NCBI RefSeq assembly: GCF_025960985.1
Contig: NZ_JAOQMX010000023.1
Coordinates: 1-64,000, forward strand
Source of the DNA: Flavobacterium psychraerolatum
Lineage (GTDB): Bacteria; Bacteroidota; Bacteroidia; Flavobacteriales; Flavobacteriaceae
DNA length: 64,000 bases
Direction: 5' to 3'
How positions within the stretch are numbered: the first letter of the stretch is position 1; each line of letters opens with the position of its first letter. The notes below the pieces were generated by a model. That model was not told where the DNA came from. It was given only the letters and a program-made list of their open reading frames with translations, and ran no database searches. Of this stretch, positions 53,246 through 64,000 are shown one piece after another. The translations under genes and the position numbers were made by a program.

Positions 53246-55687
53246 TTGAAAATTTTACATAAGTTTTATCCGCACGCTCTTGCCATTTTTGGTTTTATAC
53301 TTATTTCTTTAGTGTACTTCTACCCGGTACTACAAGGAAAACAGATTTTTCAATCGGATATTGCCCAATATACTGGTATGGCCAAAGAGCAAAATGACTT
53401 TAGAGCTTCAGATCATACCGAACCCTATTGGACAGACTCTGCTTTTGGAGGAATGCCTACGTACCAATTAGGAGCAAAATATCCACATGATTATATAGGA
53501 GCGTTGGATGATGCGATTCGGTTTTTACCTCGTCCAGCCGATTATTTGTTTTTATACTTTCTTGGTTTCTACGGTTTACTTTTGGTCTTAAAAATTGATC
53601 CTCTCAAAGCTTTCTTCGGATCAATTGCTTTTGGTTTTTCGACTTATCTTATTATTATTTTGGGAGTTGGACACAATGCCAAAGCGCATGCAATTGGCTA
53701 TATGCCACTTGTAGTAGCAGGATTAATCATGGTGTATCAACGACGATTTATTGTTGGTGGATTGATTACTTTGTTTGCTGCAGCGTTGGAAATCAATGCC
53801 AATCACTTTCAGATGACGTATTATTTACTGATTTTTGCTTTAGTTATTTCAGCGTATTATACGTATTTGGCTGTAAAAAATAAAGAAACTAAAACATTGT
53901 TTCAATCTTTTGGTATCTTGTTAATTGCTGGGATATTAGCCATTGGGGCCAATGCAACCAATTTAATGGCTACGGCAGAATATGCGGATTTTAGTACGAG
54001 AGGCAAGAGCGAATTAACATACAATCCTGATGGAACGACCAATACCAGTTCGAGTGCACTTTCTAGAGAATACATCACAGAATATAGTTACGGAATTGCA
54101 GAAAGTTTTAATCTTATTGCTCCTAGACTTTTTGGTGGTTCCAATAATGAAAACGTGGGAACGGACAGTAATATGTATCAGTTCATGATTTCCAAAGGAG
54201 TACCAGAGAATCAAGCAGCTGATTTCGTTTCAGGAATGCCAACATATTGGGGAGATCAGCCTATCGTTGCTGCGCCTGCATATATAGGAGTAGTGGTTTT
54301 CTTTCTAGCTGCTTTAGCTTTGTTTATTGATGAAAGAAAGATTAAATATGCTTTTTTTTCTGGAGCTTTAGTAGCCCTATTTCTTTCGTGGGGGAAAAAT
54401 TTCCCATTGTTGACAGATTTCTGTATTGACTATGTACCTTTATACAATAAGTTTAGAGCCGTTTCTTCGATACAAGTTGTATTAGAATTGTGTTTCCCAG
54501 TTTTAGCAATTATGGGATTACAATCCTTTTTTACATTAGATAAAAAACAACAACAAAAAGGTTTGGTTAAAGCAACAGCTGTAGGACTAGGCGTTGTTAT
54601 ACTACTATTTTTATGTAAGGGGTTTTTCCAGTTTTCTGGAAGTAGCGATGCCTATTTTATGGAATCGTATGGGCCTGATTTTGTAGACGCCTTAAAAATT
54701 GATCGTAGAAGTTTATATAGTGCAGATTTATTACGTTCTACATTTTTTATAATAGTAGTAGCTAGCGTATTTTGGTTGGTGATCAAAAATAAATTGGCTC
54801 AAAATACAGCAATTATTCTAGTAGGATTGTTCATGGTGTTTGACTTATTTTTTGTTGACAAAAGATATGTAGCTGCTAAAGATTTTGTAAGTGGGAGAGA
54901 AGTTGCCGTTCCTTTTCATGAAACACCTTCGGATATCGAAATTTTGAAAGATACAACACATTACCGCGTATTTGAGGTGAGCGGTAATTTTTCGAGTGCA
55001 AGAACTTCTTATTTTCACAATTCAATTGGAGGGTATCATGCTGCTAAGCCAAGAAGAATGCAACAGTTATTTGATTATCAAATTTCAAAAAACAACATGC
55101 AAGTCTTGAATATGTTGAACGTAAAATACGTGATTCAAACGGATAAAGAAGGAAAAGAATTTCCAACAAGTAATCCTAATGCATATGGAAATGCTTGGTT
55201 TGTTCATGACTTGAAATTGGTGAATAAAGCCAATGATGAAATGAAAACGTTAGAAGGATTTAACACCAAAACTGCTGCTGTTTTCAATATGCAGAAGTAT
55301 GGTTCAAAATTTAAAAATGCCCGTTTAAAACGTAATTTAGATACTACAGGAACAATTCAGTTAAATGTTTATAAACCTAATTATTTAAAATATACCGCTG
55401 AAACGCCAAAAGAAGGACTTGCTGTTTTTTCTGAGATTTATTATGAAAAAGGTTGGAATGCCTATGTCGATGGTGTATTAACAGATCATTTTCCTGTGGA
55501 CTATGTGCTAAGAGCGATGATGATTCCATCGGGTAAGCATACTATTGAATTCAAATTTGAGCCTCAAGTAATCAAAACCGGAAGTACTATTACTTTAATC
55601 AGTTATGCTTTGATTTTCTTATTGTTGGTGGGTGGCGTTTATTTTGAAAGAAAGCGTTCTATCATTGCGAACAAAGAGGATAATTAA
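53246..55687 (+). CDS. YfhO-like multi-pass membrane protein, putative glycosyltransferase
   Basis: The 813-residue protein has about 12-14 membrane helices in its first 560 residues and a large soluble C-terminal region, as in the YfhO family (GT-C-like glycosyltransferases). The start is a TTG at 53246, giving MKILHKFYPHALAIFGF; no ATG fits better. An early DIAQYTGMAKEQNDF loop and GGMPTYQLGAKYP follow the first helix, where GT-C enzymes carry their catalytic acidic residues. It probably transfers sugars from lipid carriers to a surface glycan or protein. It leads the glycosyltransferase and flippase genes. Confidence 0.88.
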   Translation: MKILHKFYPHALAIFGFILISLVYFYPVLQGKQIFQSDIAQYTGMAKEQNDFRASDHTEPYWTDSAFGGMPTYQLGAKYPHDYIGALDDAIRFLPRPADYLFLYFLGFYGLLLVLKIDPLKAFFGSIAFGFSTYLIIILGVGHNAKAHAIGYMPLVVAGLIMVYQRRFIVGGLITLFAAALEINANHFQMTYYLLIFALVISAYYTYLAVKNKETKTLFQSFGILLIAGILAIGANATNLMATAEYADFSTRGKSELTYNPDGTTNTSSSALSREYITEYSYGIAESFNLIAPRLFGGSNNENVGTDSNMYQFMISKGVPENQAADFVSGMPTYWGDQPIVAAPAYIGVVVFFLAALALFIDERKIKYAFFSGALVALFLSWGKNFPLLTDFCIDYVPLYNKFRAVSSIQVVLELCFPVLAIMGLQSFFTLDKKQQQKGLVKATAVGLGVVILLFLCKGFFQFSGSSDAYFMESYGPDFVDALKIDRRSLYSADLLRSTFFIIVVASVFWLVIKNKLAQNTAIILVGLFMVFDLFFVDKRYVAAKDFVSGREVAVPFHETPSDIEILKDTTHYRVFEVSGNFSSARTSYFHNSIGGYHAAKPRRMQQLFDYQISKNNMQVLNMLNVKYVIQTDKEGKEFPTSNPNAYGNAWFVHDLKLVNKANDEMKTLEGFNTKTAAVFNMQKYGSKFKNARLKRNLDTTGTIQLNVYKPNYLKYTAETPKEGLAVFSEIYYEKGWNAYVDGVLTDHFPVDYVLRAMMIPSGKHTIEFKFEPQVIKTGSTITLISYALIFLLLVGGVYFERKRSIIANKEDN

Positions 55688-55688
55688 A

Positions 55689-57014
55689 ATGAAAAACACT
55701 GTTTGTGAAAAAGGAATTTCTGAAAATAAGGATTTCAAAAAAGTACTCATTATTACCTACTACTGGCCGCCAGCAGGAGGTCCTGGTGTGCAACGTTGGT
55801 TAAAATTTGTTAAATATTTACCGGATTTTGGGATACAACCAATTGTCTATATTCCAGAAAATCCAACATATCCAATTGTGGATCAAAAGTTAGTTAATGA
55901 AGTATCAGAAAAGGTAACCATCTTAAAGCAACCCATTTTTGAGCCCTACCAATTGGCTGCTTTTTTTTCTACAACAAAAACAAAGAAAATTAGTTCGGGT
56001 ATTATTCCCAATAAGAAGAAACAAGGGATATTGGATAAAGTTTTTCTATGGATACGTGGCAATCTGTTTATACCAGATGCGCGTAAATATTGGGTGAAGC
56101 CTTCTATTTCTTATTTAGAAAAATACATTCAGGATAATAATATTGATATCATAATTACTTCTGGACCACCCCACAGTTTGCACTTGATTGGTATGGCACT
56201 GAAGCAAAAATTAAAAGTGAAATGGTTTGCAGATTTCCGTGATCCTTGGACTACTATTGGCTATCATAAATCTTTACGTTTGTCTACATTTGCGGCAAAT
56301 AAGCACAAGAAATTAGAATCACAGGTATTGAATTCTGCTGATCGAATTATTGTTACAAGTAAGACAACCAAAACCGAATTTCAAGCTATAACGACTCGTC
56401 CTATTGATGTCATTACCAATGGTTATGATACAGAACCAGTTGGGAATCAAGATTTGGATACAAAATTTAGTTTAGCCCATATTGGTTCTTTCTTATCGGA
56501 AAGAAATCCAGCTATTCTTTGGGAAGCCTTAGTAGAGTTGGTTGCTGAAATTACTGATTTCCAGAAAAACCTTGAAATTAAATTAATTGGAGCTGTAAGC
56601 CAAGAAGTATTAGAGACAATTTCGAACTATAAATTGAATGACTATTTGAATAATTTGGGGTATGTATCGCATGAACAAGCGATCATCCACCAAAAAAAGT
56701 CGCAGGTTTTGTTACTTATCGAAATTGATTCTGAAGATACTAAAAGTATCATTCCAGGAAAATTGTTTGAATATATGGTGTCAAATCGCCCAATTATTGC
56801 AATAGGTCCTCGTGATTCTGATTTTGCTGAAATCATAACAGGAACCAATACGGGAGTATTTTTGAGATATACTGAAAAAGAGAAATTAAAAACACTAATT
56901 TTGAACTTTTATAATCAGTTTTTGGAAGGCAAACTGCAATCACAAGGGATTGGTTTGCAAAAATATTCAAGAAAAAACTTAACGAAAGAATTGGTCGCAA
57001 TTCTGAATCAATAA
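55689..57014 (+). CDS. Glycosyltransferase, GT-B fold (family 4 type)
   Basis: 441 residues from the ATG at 55689; the open frame starts upstream but overlaps the preceding gene. The N-terminus is KVLIITYYWPPAGGPGVQRW, the usual beginning of GT4-like enzymes, and FADFRDPWT follows at about 180. The C-terminal Rossmann half includes HIGSFLSERNPAILWEAL, the E-x7-E-type EIDSEDTKSIIPGKLFEYM and RPIIAIGPRDSD. It transfers a sugar from a nucleotide donor onto a lipid or glycan in the cytoplasm. It follows the YfhO-like gene with a 1-bp gap and precedes a flippase. Confidence 0.93.
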   Translation: MKNTVCEKGISENKDFKKVLIITYYWPPAGGPGVQRWLKFVKYLPDFGIQPIVYIPENPTYPIVDQKLVNEVSEKVTILKQPIFEPYQLAAFFSTTKTKKISSGIIPNKKKQGILDKVFLWIRGNLFIPDARKYWVKPSISYLEKYIQDNNIDIIITSGPPHSLHLIGMALKQKLKVKWFADFRDPWTTIGYHKSLRLSTFAANKHKKLESQVLNSADRIIVTSKTTKTEFQAITTRPIDVITNGYDTEPVGNQDLDTKFSLAHIGSFLSERNPAILWEALVELVAEITDFQKNLEIKLIGAVSQEVLETISNYKLNDYLNNLGYVSHEQAIIHQKKSQVLLLIEIDSEDTKSIIPGKLFEYMVSNRPIIAIGPRDSDFAEIITGTNTGVFLRYTEKEKLKTLILNFYNQFLEGKLQSQGIGLQKYSRKNLTKELVAILNQ

Positions 57015-57051
57015 TAGCACGTAATTGCCACTTGGCAAGCATATATAAAGC

Positions 57052-58515
57052 ATGGGAGTAGTATTAAATCAGTCATTAAAGAATACCATAATAACGTATT
57101 TGGGTTTTGGGATAGGAGCTATCAATACGTTGTATTTATATCCGATTTTTTTAGGTGCCACCTACTATGCCGTAACCAATTATGTATTATCAGCTGCCAA
57201 TGTCATCATGCCGTTGTTTGCCATCGGGATGCAAAATACGTTGGTCAAATATTATTCTCAGTATAAAACGGAAGAAGAACGAGAACGTTTCTTGTCTTTT
57301 ACCGTAATATTCCCTATACTTCTCTGTATTCCAATAGGTTTAATAGGTTTATTCTATTTTGATACAATTGTCTATTTTGTAACCAAGAAAAATACAGTGG
57401 TCAAAGAGTTTATATGGTTGATTCCGTTTGTAGCTATATGTATGGCTTATTTTGAGATTTTCTATGCATGGGCAAGAGTACATATGCACTCTGTTTTTGG
57501 GAATTTTATTAAAGAAGTAGGACTTCGTGTATTTTCTTTGTTTGCCACAATAGCCGTTTATTATGAATATATTACGGCAATTGAATTTGTATATGTGACT
57601 GCAGGGATTTATTTCATTGCCTTGGTCATAACTATGTGGTATGCATTCCGAATCAAACATCCTAATTTTCAATTTGTAATTCCAGCTAATGTCAAAGAGA
57701 TATTAGAATATACTTTTTACATCATTTTATCGGGTAGCGTTGCCAATCTATTGTTGGATGGTGATAAGTTAATGCTCAATCAATATATGAAAATTGATAA
57801 TATTGCTTACTATTCTGTGGCAACTTATATTGCTTTGGTAATCTCTGTACCTAGTCGAGCAATGCACCAAATTGTGTACCCGATTACAGCCAAATTAATG
57901 CACGAAGACAAACACGACGAGCTGAATAGCTTGTACAAAAAAACGTCAATCAACTTACAAGTTGTTGGTGGTTTTGTCATGCTGTGTATTTTTGTCAATA
58001 TCAATCAATTGTATCAAATTGTTCCAAAAGAATATAGCGGTGGAATTGGAGTTGTCTTTATGATTGGACTTTCTAAATATTTTGATTTGATTCTAGGAAA
58101 TAATAATGCTATTATTTTCAACTCAAAGTATTATCGAATGGTCTTGTTTCTTGGACTATTATTGGTGTTTTTGACCGTAGTCCTTAATATGTACTTTATA
58201 CCGAGATACGGAATAATAGGATCTGCATTTGCAACCTTATTATCTATTACGCTGTATAGTTTGGCCAAATTACTTTTTGTAGTCAAACGCATGGATTTGT
58301 ATCCTTTTTCAAAGCAAACAGTGTCTTCCATAGGATTAACAACCTTAGTTTTTTTCCTATTTTATTTCTGGGAATTTCCTTTATATCCTTTAATAGGGAT
58401 TGCTTTAAAGTCAGCGCTTGTGACGGTTGTATACTTATATTTAAATTATAAGTTTATTATTTCAGCCGAAATCAACGGACTGATTGATGGATTGTTAAAA
58501 AAGATTAGAAAGTAA
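57052..58515 (+). CDS. Polysaccharide flippase (Wzx/MOP type)
   Basis: The 487-residue protein has 12-14 membrane helices, starting with SLKNTIITYLGFGIGAINTLYLYP. It shows the typical MOP patterns LDGDKLMLNQYM (about 240), SVPSRAMHQIVYPI and FIPRYGIIGSAFATLLS. It would move lipid-linked oligosaccharides across the inner membrane. It lies 37 bp after the glycosyltransferase gene in the same unit, which suggests one surface-polysaccharide pathway. Confidence 0.93.
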   Translation: MGVVLNQSLKNTIITYLGFGIGAINTLYLYPIFLGATYYAVTNYVLSAANVIMPLFAIGMQNTLVKYYSQYKTEEERERFLSFTVIFPILLCIPIGLIGLFYFDTIVYFVTKKNTVVKEFIWLIPFVAICMAYFEIFYAWARVHMHSVFGNFIKEVGLRVFSLFATIAVYYEYITAIEFVYVTAGIYFIALVITMWYAFRIKHPNFQFVIPANVKEILEYTFYIILSGSVANLLLDGDKLMLNQYMKIDNIAYYSVATYIALVISVPSRAMHQIVYPITAKLMHEDKHDELNSLYKKTSINLQVVGGFVMLCIFVNINQLYQIVPKEYSGGIGVVFMIGLSKYFDLILGNNNAIIFNSKYYRMVLFLGLLLVFLTVVLNMYFIPRYGIIGSAFATLLSITLYSLAKLLFVVKRMDLYPFSKQTVSSIGLTTLVFFLFYFWEFPLYPLIGIALKSALVTVVYLYLNYKFIISAEINGLIDGLLKKIRK

Positions 58516-58554
58516 CAACAGTAAGAACTGCATGAAAGACTAACAAGGAATTCA

Positions 58555-59976
58555 TTAGTTTTCTTTGGTAAGTGCGTCTAACATTCCTTTAAATATGAAA
58601 CCGTGAAAAGGTAAAACAGCATACCAATATAGTCTTCCCGCTAGGCCTAATGGTCTAAAGGTGGCTGTTTGAGTTAGTTTATTATCTTTAATTTTAAATT
58701 CAAGCCAGGCTTCACCTGGTAATTTCATTTCGGCATAGAGTAAAAGTCTACCTTCCTCTTTGTCCGCATACAAAATACGCCAAAAGTCGAGAGCATCACC
58801 GACATTGAGTGCGTTTATGTTTGTGCGTCCGCGTCGCAAACCCACGCCACCAACAATTTTATCCATAAAGCCTCTAGATTTCCAGAGCCAATTTCCATAA
58901 TACCAACCATTTGTTCCACCAATGCTCCAGATTTTATTGATTGTTACTAGTTTGTTTTTAATCACTTTTTCTCTATGATCAATAAAACATCCATGAGAGG
59001 GGACATTGATAAAGTCGGAAATCAACATGTTGTTACCACTACTCGCATAGGCATCTTTCCAGCTGGATACGATAGAATTACTGTCAATCTTCAAAAAGGC
59101 CTTTTTTAAGGCTTGTCGATAGGTTAAAGCCTTAATTTCTAAAATAGTATTTAGATCGTGATTCCTGCAAACAACTTCCACCTTCATGCTGTCAACCAAT
59201 GCAGTTGCTAACTTGTAAGTCGTTGAGGTTACAAAATACAACCAATACGACGAAAGCTTGGGGGTCATGACGGGGACAATAATGATAGTTCGCTTTAAAT
59301 TCCGAACATTTGCAAATTCCAGTAGCATCTCTTTGTAGGTAAGAATATCAGGACCACCAATGTCAAAATTTTGATCAAATGTTTTGGGATTAAAAATCGT
59401 TTTGGTCAAGAAGGTAATTACATCTGTGACACCAATGGGTTGGCATTTGGTCAATAGCCATTTGGGTGTAATCATATATGGAAGTTTTTCGACCAAATCT
59501 CGAATGATCTCAAATGATGCACTGCCCGAACCAATTATTATTCCTGCTCGTAATGCGGTAAAATGGTATTTTCCTTTGGCAAGGATTTCCTCCACATTTT
59601 TGCGTGATGAGAGGTGTGCAGATAAGTCAGATTCGTTTACAATTCCGCTTAAATATACGACATGTTGTATATTGGTTTTTTCTAAAGCCGCACAAAAGTT
59701 AGTAGCAGATTGCTGTTCTAGCGTTTCATAATCTGAAGATGCAGACATAGAATGAACCAAATAGTAAGCGCCGTCAATATCTTTTGGGATTTTTTCTAAT
59801 GATTTTGGGTCTAGAAGATCCATTTCAATTATACTAATCTTGTCTTGGATTGATGCTGGTGGATGAAATCTTTTTGCATCACGTACACAGCAAATCACAT
59901 CATGTCCGGCCTCAATTAAGGCGGGTAAAATTCTTTTTCCGATATATCCTGTAGCGCCAGTTAGTACTATTTTCAT
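58555..59976 (-). CDS. SDR oxidoreductase with C-terminal DUF2867
   Basis: 473 residues, starting at the ATG at 59976; a TTG six bases upstream is also in frame. The N-terminal Rossmann domain has GATGYIGKRILPALIEAGHDV and a DLLDPKSL-type segment, resembling NmrA-like and atypical SDRs (about 1-290). A DUF2867-like C-terminal domain follows (about 295-470) with WSIGGTNGWYYGNWLWKSRG and VGLRRGRTN. This combination is common in bacteria, but its substrate is unknown. It converges on the flippase gene. Confidence 0.9.
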   Translation of the reverse strand: MKIVLTGATGYIGKRILPALIEAGHDVICCVRDAKRFHPPASIQDKISIIEMDLLDPKSLEKIPKDIDGAYYLVHSMSASSDYETLEQQSATNFCAALEKTNIQHVVYLSGIVNESDLSAHLSSRKNVEEILAKGKYHFTALRAGIIIGSGSASFEIIRDLVEKLPYMITPKWLLTKCQPIGVTDVITFLTKTIFNPKTFDQNFDIGGPDILTYKEMLLEFANVRNLKRTIIIVPVMTPKLSSYWLYFVTSTTYKLATALVDSMKVEVVCRNHDLNTILEIKALTYRQALKKAFLKIDSNSIVSSWKDAYASSGNNMLISDFINVPSHGCFIDHREKVIKNKLVTINKIWSIGGTNGWYYGNWLWKSRGFMDKIVGGVGLRRGRTNINALNVGDALDFWRILYADKEEGRLLLYAEMKLPGEAWLEFKIKDNKLTQTATFRPLGLAGRLYWYAVLPFHGFIFKGMLDALTKEN

Positions 59977-60090
59977 GGTCAACTCATTTTAAGGGTGAGA
60001 CTTATAAAATTAAGCAATACTTTTTGAAAAAGATTTATTTCGGAAGAAAAGAAAAAAAAATGAGCTACCATTAAGTGTACTAAAATACTT

Positions 60091-60738
60091 TTATAGCAAT
60101 GCTAATATTTCAGAAGGATGACTGATCAAGCTTTGGGCACCAGTGACTTCTAATTCTTCTTTTGGTCGAAAGCCCCATAGAACACCAACAGCACAAAATT
60201 CTGCGTTGACGGCTGTTTCCATATCAACACCGCTATCACCAACATACAAAATTTCATTTGGTTGTATACCTAACTGTTGTGCCATTTGTAGCGCGACGGT
60301 TGGGTTAGGCTTCTTTAAATTTTCTACACTTAATCCTTGTATAATTTCGAAATAATTAGGAAAGATTTCCGAGGCTATTTTTTTTGTTAACACATCCGAT
60401 TTGTTGGAGAGCACTGCTAATTTTAACCCTTTAGCTTTTAAATTATCAAGTAACTCAACTATTCCGTTGTATGGAATTGTTGACTGTGTACAATCTTTAC
60501 TGTATATAGCCATCATTTCCTGGTAGCAACGGTCAATTTCGACTTCGGTAATGGCTTTTTCGGGTAATGCTCTAGCAACAGTTGTTCTGAGTCCGCTACC
60601 TACAAAAAAATTATAGGCTTCGTAACTATGAGTGGGGTACTTATTATTTGTCAAAACGGTATTGGTTGCTTGTCCAATATCTTGTAATGAATTGACTAAT
60701 GTACCATCTAGGTCAAAAAATACCGCTTTGTACTTCAT
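60091..60738 (-). CDS. gph: HAD hydrolase, phosphoglycolate phosphatase-like
   Basis: The 215-residue HAD phosphatase has motif I DLDGTLVNS (nucleophile Asp9 and Asp11), a helical cap domain, motif II LAVLSNKS, motif III lysine in LKKPNPT and motif IV YVGDSGVDMETA. This matches the phosphoglycolate phosphatase (Gph) subgroup, but substrate choice in this family is not fixed by motifs. Its start codon directly follows the uvrA stop without a gap, so the two are co-transcribed. Confidence 0.9.
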   Translation of the reverse strand: MKYKAVFFDLDGTLVNSLQDIGQATNTVLTNNKYPTHSYEAYNFFVGSGLRTTVARALPEKAITEVEIDRCYQEMMAIYSKDCTQSTIPYNGIVELLDNLKAKGLKLAVLSNKSDVLTKKIASEIFPNYFEIIQGLSVENLKKPNPTVALQMAQQLGIQPNEILYVGDSGVDMETAVNAEFCAVGVLWGFRPKEELEVTGAQSLISHPSEILALL

Positions 60739-63531
60739 TTATTTTAATTTTAATTTTTCTTTTAAATATTTCGCAGTAATCGATTTTTTATTTTTTACAA
60801 TTTCTTCAGGAGTTCCTTCGGCCAATAATTGCCCACCATTTTCTCCACCTTCTGGACCTAAATCTATGATATAATCGGCACATTTTATCAAATCGAGATT
60901 GTGTTCAATTACCAAGATAGAATGTCCTTTTTCGATTAAAGCATCAAAAGAAGCCATTAGTTTCTTGATGTCATGAAAGTGTAAACCTGTTGTAGGTTCA
61001 TCAAATACAAATAAAGCTTTGTCTTTGGTTGCTCCTTTGACCAAGAAAGATGCTAGTTTGATACGTTGTGCTTCCCCACCAGAAAGTGTGGAAGAAGATT
61101 GGCCTAGTTGTACATATCCCAAACCTACATCTTGCAGAGGTTTTAGTTTTTGAGTGATTTTGGTTTGTTTGTTTTTTTCAAAAAAAGCAACTGCATCGTC
61201 AATGGTTAAAGTCAAAATATCATGGATATTTTTCCCCTCAAATTGTACTTCGAGAATTTCTTTTTTAAAACGTTTTCCACCACAGGTTTCACATGGTAAC
61301 TGTACATCGGCCATAAAAACCATTTCGACATTGATAGTTCCTTCACCGCTGCAAGTTTCGCATCGACCAGCATCCACGTTAAAGGAGAAATGTTTGGGAA
61401 GGTATCCTCGTAATTTGGATAAATTTTGTTTGGAATATAAATCTCTAATATCGTCATACGCTTTAATGTACGTAACCGGATTGGAACGCGAACTACGTCC
61501 AATAGGATTTTGATCTACGTATTCAATGTGCTTGATATGTGAAAAAGAACCTGTGATTTCTGTAAATTGTCCTGCTTTTTCTCCAGCGTTGTCCAGTTTC
61601 TTTTGCATTGCCGGAAAAAGAATTTTCTTTACCAACGTACTTTTTCCACTACCAGAAACGCCAGTAATAACAGTCAAGACATCCAGTGGGAATTTTACAT
61701 TGATATTTTGTAAATTATTTTCACGAGCACCTATAATTTCGATAAAATTCTTGAAAGGACGACGTTTTTTCGGAATTTCAATCGCTAGATCGCCATTAAG
61801 ATATTGAGCCGTCAACGAGGTTGATTTTAAAATTTCTTCGTAAGTTCCTTGAGCGACCAAATGTCCACCAAATGTTCCCGCTTCGGGGCCAATATCAATG
61901 ATCATATCGGCAGCTTTCATGATGTCTTCATCGTGTTCTACGACAATAACAGTGTTTCCTAAATCTCGTAGTGACAATAAAACTTTTATCAGGCGTTCGG
62001 AATCTTTTGGGTGTAAACCGATACTTGGTTCATCTAAGATATACATCGAACCCACTAAGCTACTACCCAAAGAGGTCGCCAAATTAATACGTTGTGATTC
62101 TCCACCAGAAAGAGTGGCTGAATTTCGATTTAACGTTAAATAACTCAATCCTACTTCGGTTAAGAAAGAGAGTCGGTTATTTATTTCGATCAATAATCGT
62201 TTAGCAATTTGTTTTTCGTACTTGTCGAGGTCAATATTTTCGAAAAAAGCAACCAAATGCTTAATCGGTAAATCCACCAATTCAGATACAGTTTTGCCGT
62301 TAATTTTGACATAATTGGCTTCTACTCTCAAACGTTTTCCTTTACAGGCGGTACATTTTGTTTTACCACGGTAACGAGAAAGCATCACACGATTCTGAAT
62401 TTTGTAATTCTTAGCTTCCAATTCTTTAAAAAAATCATTTAGTCCTTGAAAAAAGCTGTTTCCGGTCCAGATTAATTCTTTTTGTTCACTAGTAAGTTCA
62501 AAAAAGGGCTTGTGAATAGGGAAGTCAAATTTGTAAGCATGTTTGATTAATTCATCTTTGTACCAACTCATACTATCTCCACGCCATGGAAATATAGCAC
62601 TTTCATACACAGATAATGAGGTATTTGGAATAACCAATTCAGCATCCACCCCGATGATGTTTCCATATCCTTCACATACAGGACAAGCACCATATGGATT
62701 ATTAAAGCTAAATAAATGTACATTTGGTTCTAGAAAAGTGATTCCATCCAATTCAAAATTGTTTGAATACGTAAAACGTTGTTTTGTTTTAACTTCTTGC
62801 AAATGGCAAATACCTTTTCCTTCAAAAAAGGCGGTTTGAACAGCGTCTGAAAGGCGATTATAGAACTCTTCCTCGTCTTTAACCACAATTCTATCTATGA
62901 TTAAAAGGATTTCTTTTTTAGCTAATTTAGCTGGCAGTTCGTCCAAACGTACCATTTCGTTATCAATCAAAACACGGGCAAAACCTTGTTGTAAGAGGGC
63001 ATTAAGTTTGTCTTCGAGTTTTCGACCTTTTTCAAGAAAAATGGGGGCAACAAGCAACCATTTGCTATCAGAATCAAACGTTTTTACTGCGTTTACAACA
63101 TCAGTCACGGTGTTTTTCTTCACTTCTTGTCCAGAAATAGGCGAGTACGTGCGCCCAATACGAGCGTATAGTAGTTTTATATAGTCATAAATTTCCGTAG
63201 AAGTACCTACAGTAGAACGAGCATTAGTTGTATTTACCTTTTGTTCAATGGCAATGGCTGGGGCAATTCCTTTGATGTATTCTACTTTTGGTTTGTTCAA
63301 TCTTCCCAAAAATTGTCGTGCGTAGGAGGATAAACTCTCTACATAACGGCGTTGCCCTTCGGCATACAAGGTATCAAAGGCTAAACTAGATTTTCCGGAG
63401 CCCGAGAGTCCAGTAATCACTACCAACTTGTTTCGTGGTATGGCCACATCAACATTTTTTAGGTTGTGTACTTGAGCACCTTTAATAATAATATTTTTTT
63501 TTGGGTCTAATGTAGAAAGGTCAACTTGCAT
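60739..63531 (-). CDS. uvrA: Excinuclease ABC subunit UvrA
   Basis: 930 residues, starting [14 protein letters not shown] at 63531; the frame is open 7 residues further. It has two ABC-type ATPase modules: Walker [10 protein letters not shown] near residue 40 with signature LSGGESQRI, and GVSGSGKST near 620 with LSGGEAQRI. Zinc modules are [15 protein letters not shown] and [15 protein letters not shown]. It recognises DNA damage with UvrB in nucleotide excision repair. It is followed immediately by the HAD gene. The protein looks intact and of normal length. Confidence 0.97.
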   Translation of the reverse strand: MQVDLSTLDPKKNIIIKGAQVHNLKNVDVAIPRNKLVVITGLSGSGKSSLAFDTLYAEGQRRYVESLSSYARQFLGRLNKPKVEYIKGIAPAIAIEQKVNTTNARSTVGTSTEIYDYIKLLYARIGRTYSPISGQEVKKNTVTDVVNAVKTFDSDSKWLLVAPIFLEKGRKLEDKLNALLQQGFARVLIDNEMVRLDELPAKLAKKEILLIIDRIVVKDEEEFYNRLSDAVQTAFFEGKGICHLQEVKTKQRFTYSNNFELDGITFLEPNVHLFSFNNPYGACPVCEGYGNIIGVDAELVIPNTSLSVYESAIFPWRGDSMSWYKDELIKHAYKFDFPIHKPFFELTSEQKELIWTGNSFFQGLNDFFKELEAKNYKIQNRVMLSRYRGKTKCTACKGKRLRVEANYVKINGKTVSELVDLPIKHLVAFFENIDLDKYEKQIAKRLLIEINNRLSFLTEVGLSYLTLNRNSATLSGGESQRINLATSLGSSLVGSMYILDEPSIGLHPKDSERLIKVLLSLRDLGNTVIVVEHDEDIMKAADMIIDIGPEAGTFGGHLVAQGTYEEILKSTSLTAQYLNGDLAIEIPKKRRPFKNFIEIIGARENNLQNINVKFPLDVLTVITGVSGSGKSTLVKKILFPAMQKKLDNAGEKAGQFTEITGSFSHIKHIEYVDQNPIGRSSRSNPVTYIKAYDDIRDLYSKQNLSKLRGYLPKHFSFNVDAGRCETCSGEGTINVEMVFMADVQLPCETCGGKRFKKEILEVQFEGKNIHDILTLTIDDAVAFFEKNKQTKITQKLKPLQDVGLGYVQLGQSSSTLSGGEAQRIKLASFLVKGATKDKALFVFDEPTTGLHFHDIKKLMASFDALIEKGHSILVIEHNLDLIKCADYIIDLGPEGGENGGQLLAEGTPEEIVKNKKSITAKYLKEKLKLK

Positions 63532-63552
63532 AAAAAATTCGAATTTATACAA

Positions 63553-64000
63553 AAGTAAGCATTTTTAAACAGAGAAATAGGGGTGAACAATTCATAAAAT
63601 TGGTTAAAATAAGAGGGTTTACTGTATAGGATGAGGTATTCTGGATTTGTATAAGTCATCTCTAATGACAATTTACAGTATTTGTCATTACTTTTTTAAT
63701 AAATAAAAAACATGAAATCACTTTTACCATGCATGAATGTTATGCGACTTTTTTTTGATTTCATTTTTAATATAATAATGACCTTCATAATTCAAATGTC
63801 TGCACGTTTACATTAATTGATTTCGATACCCGTAATAATTAATATATTCTTCAGTTCATATTAGGTTAAAATGCTATTTAATTTTTTTCTATTGATAAAT
63901 ATCACATTTCCGAATTTTAATGAAGAGTTTTTAGATAGTTGAATAGCTATTCAGATGCCGTAAACAGTACGATTGGTACCAATAAGAGAATCAATACTAT
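63553..64000. other. Gene-free right edge of the window
   Basis: About 450 bp upstream of uvrA, A+T-rich, with no recognisable gene, repeat or RNA. It should contain the uvrA promoter on the minus strand. Confidence 0.5.

Noticed and set aside
61212-61502. Frames in other phases inside uvrA
   Set aside because: They are shadows of a clearly conserved gene, with no motif of their own.
1-64000. tRNA or rRNA genes
   Set aside because: No cloverleaf with a TTCGAATC-type arm and no rRNA segments were found on reading both strands; a covariance search would be decisive.

Overview
The window looks like a chromosome segment of a Bacteroidota bacterium, most likely family Flavobacteriaceae and close to Flavobacterium. 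The evidence is low G+C DNA, TAnnTTTG-type promoter -7 elements, lineage-typical families (2TM-domain proteins, a DUF4834-like protein, DUF1569, ORF6N in a type I restriction locus, a capnine/sphinganine-type synthase) and a dispersed hairpin repeat that I associate with flavobacterial genomes. No rRNA or tRNA genes were found. Most genes are housekeeping, and they are separated by repeat-rich or mobile stretches.

Layout. 0-5 kb: a minus-strand IS200-like transposase, a REP-like palindrome array, then a type I restriction-modification operon hsdM / ORF6N-PLD gene / hsdS with 4-nt overlaps; no hsdR is visible. 5-12 kb: htpG, two envelope lipoproteins (one OmpA-like), and a LytS/LytTR two-component operon with three 2TM domains. 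12-20.4 kb: two thioredoxin-fold proteins, a 2.2-kb gene-free tract holding a 14-unit tandem repeat array, then on the minus strand a CDP-alcohol phosphatidyltransferase, heme A synthase, CCA-adding enzyme and Sua5/TsaC.

20.4-30.6 kb is an accessory island. It carries a 1426-residue protein joining a PD-(D/E)XK-like nuclease domain to a STAND/NACHT-like NTPase (Avs-like layout, candidate phage defence), a Fic protein behind a perfect 16-bp inverted repeat, an outer-membrane phospholipase A, and a decayed second fic gene split by a complete group II intron. Collinearity with the intact fic gene fixes the intron ends at about 27845 and 29729.

30-47 kb: YdeI-like protein, Cu-Zn superoxide dismutase lipoprotein, a porin / BCCT transporter / universal stress protein cluster, a MarR-fadN-fadA-fadE beta-oxidation operon with an acyl-CoA synthetase beyond it, a hydrolase, and a four-fold repeated membrane protein. 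47-64 kb: DUF695 and DUF1569 proteins, an alpha-oxoamine synthase (sphinganine or capnine synthesis), a GNAT protein, envelope proteins, a YfhO-like protein / glycosyltransferase / flippase surface-glycan cluster, an SDR, a HAD phosphatase and uvrA.

The observations most worth following are the Avs-like STAND protein, the tandem array at 14.8-16.2 kb, the four-copy hairpin repeat, and the fic pseudogene that records the group II intron insertion. All functional statements are read from sequence motifs; no searches were run.
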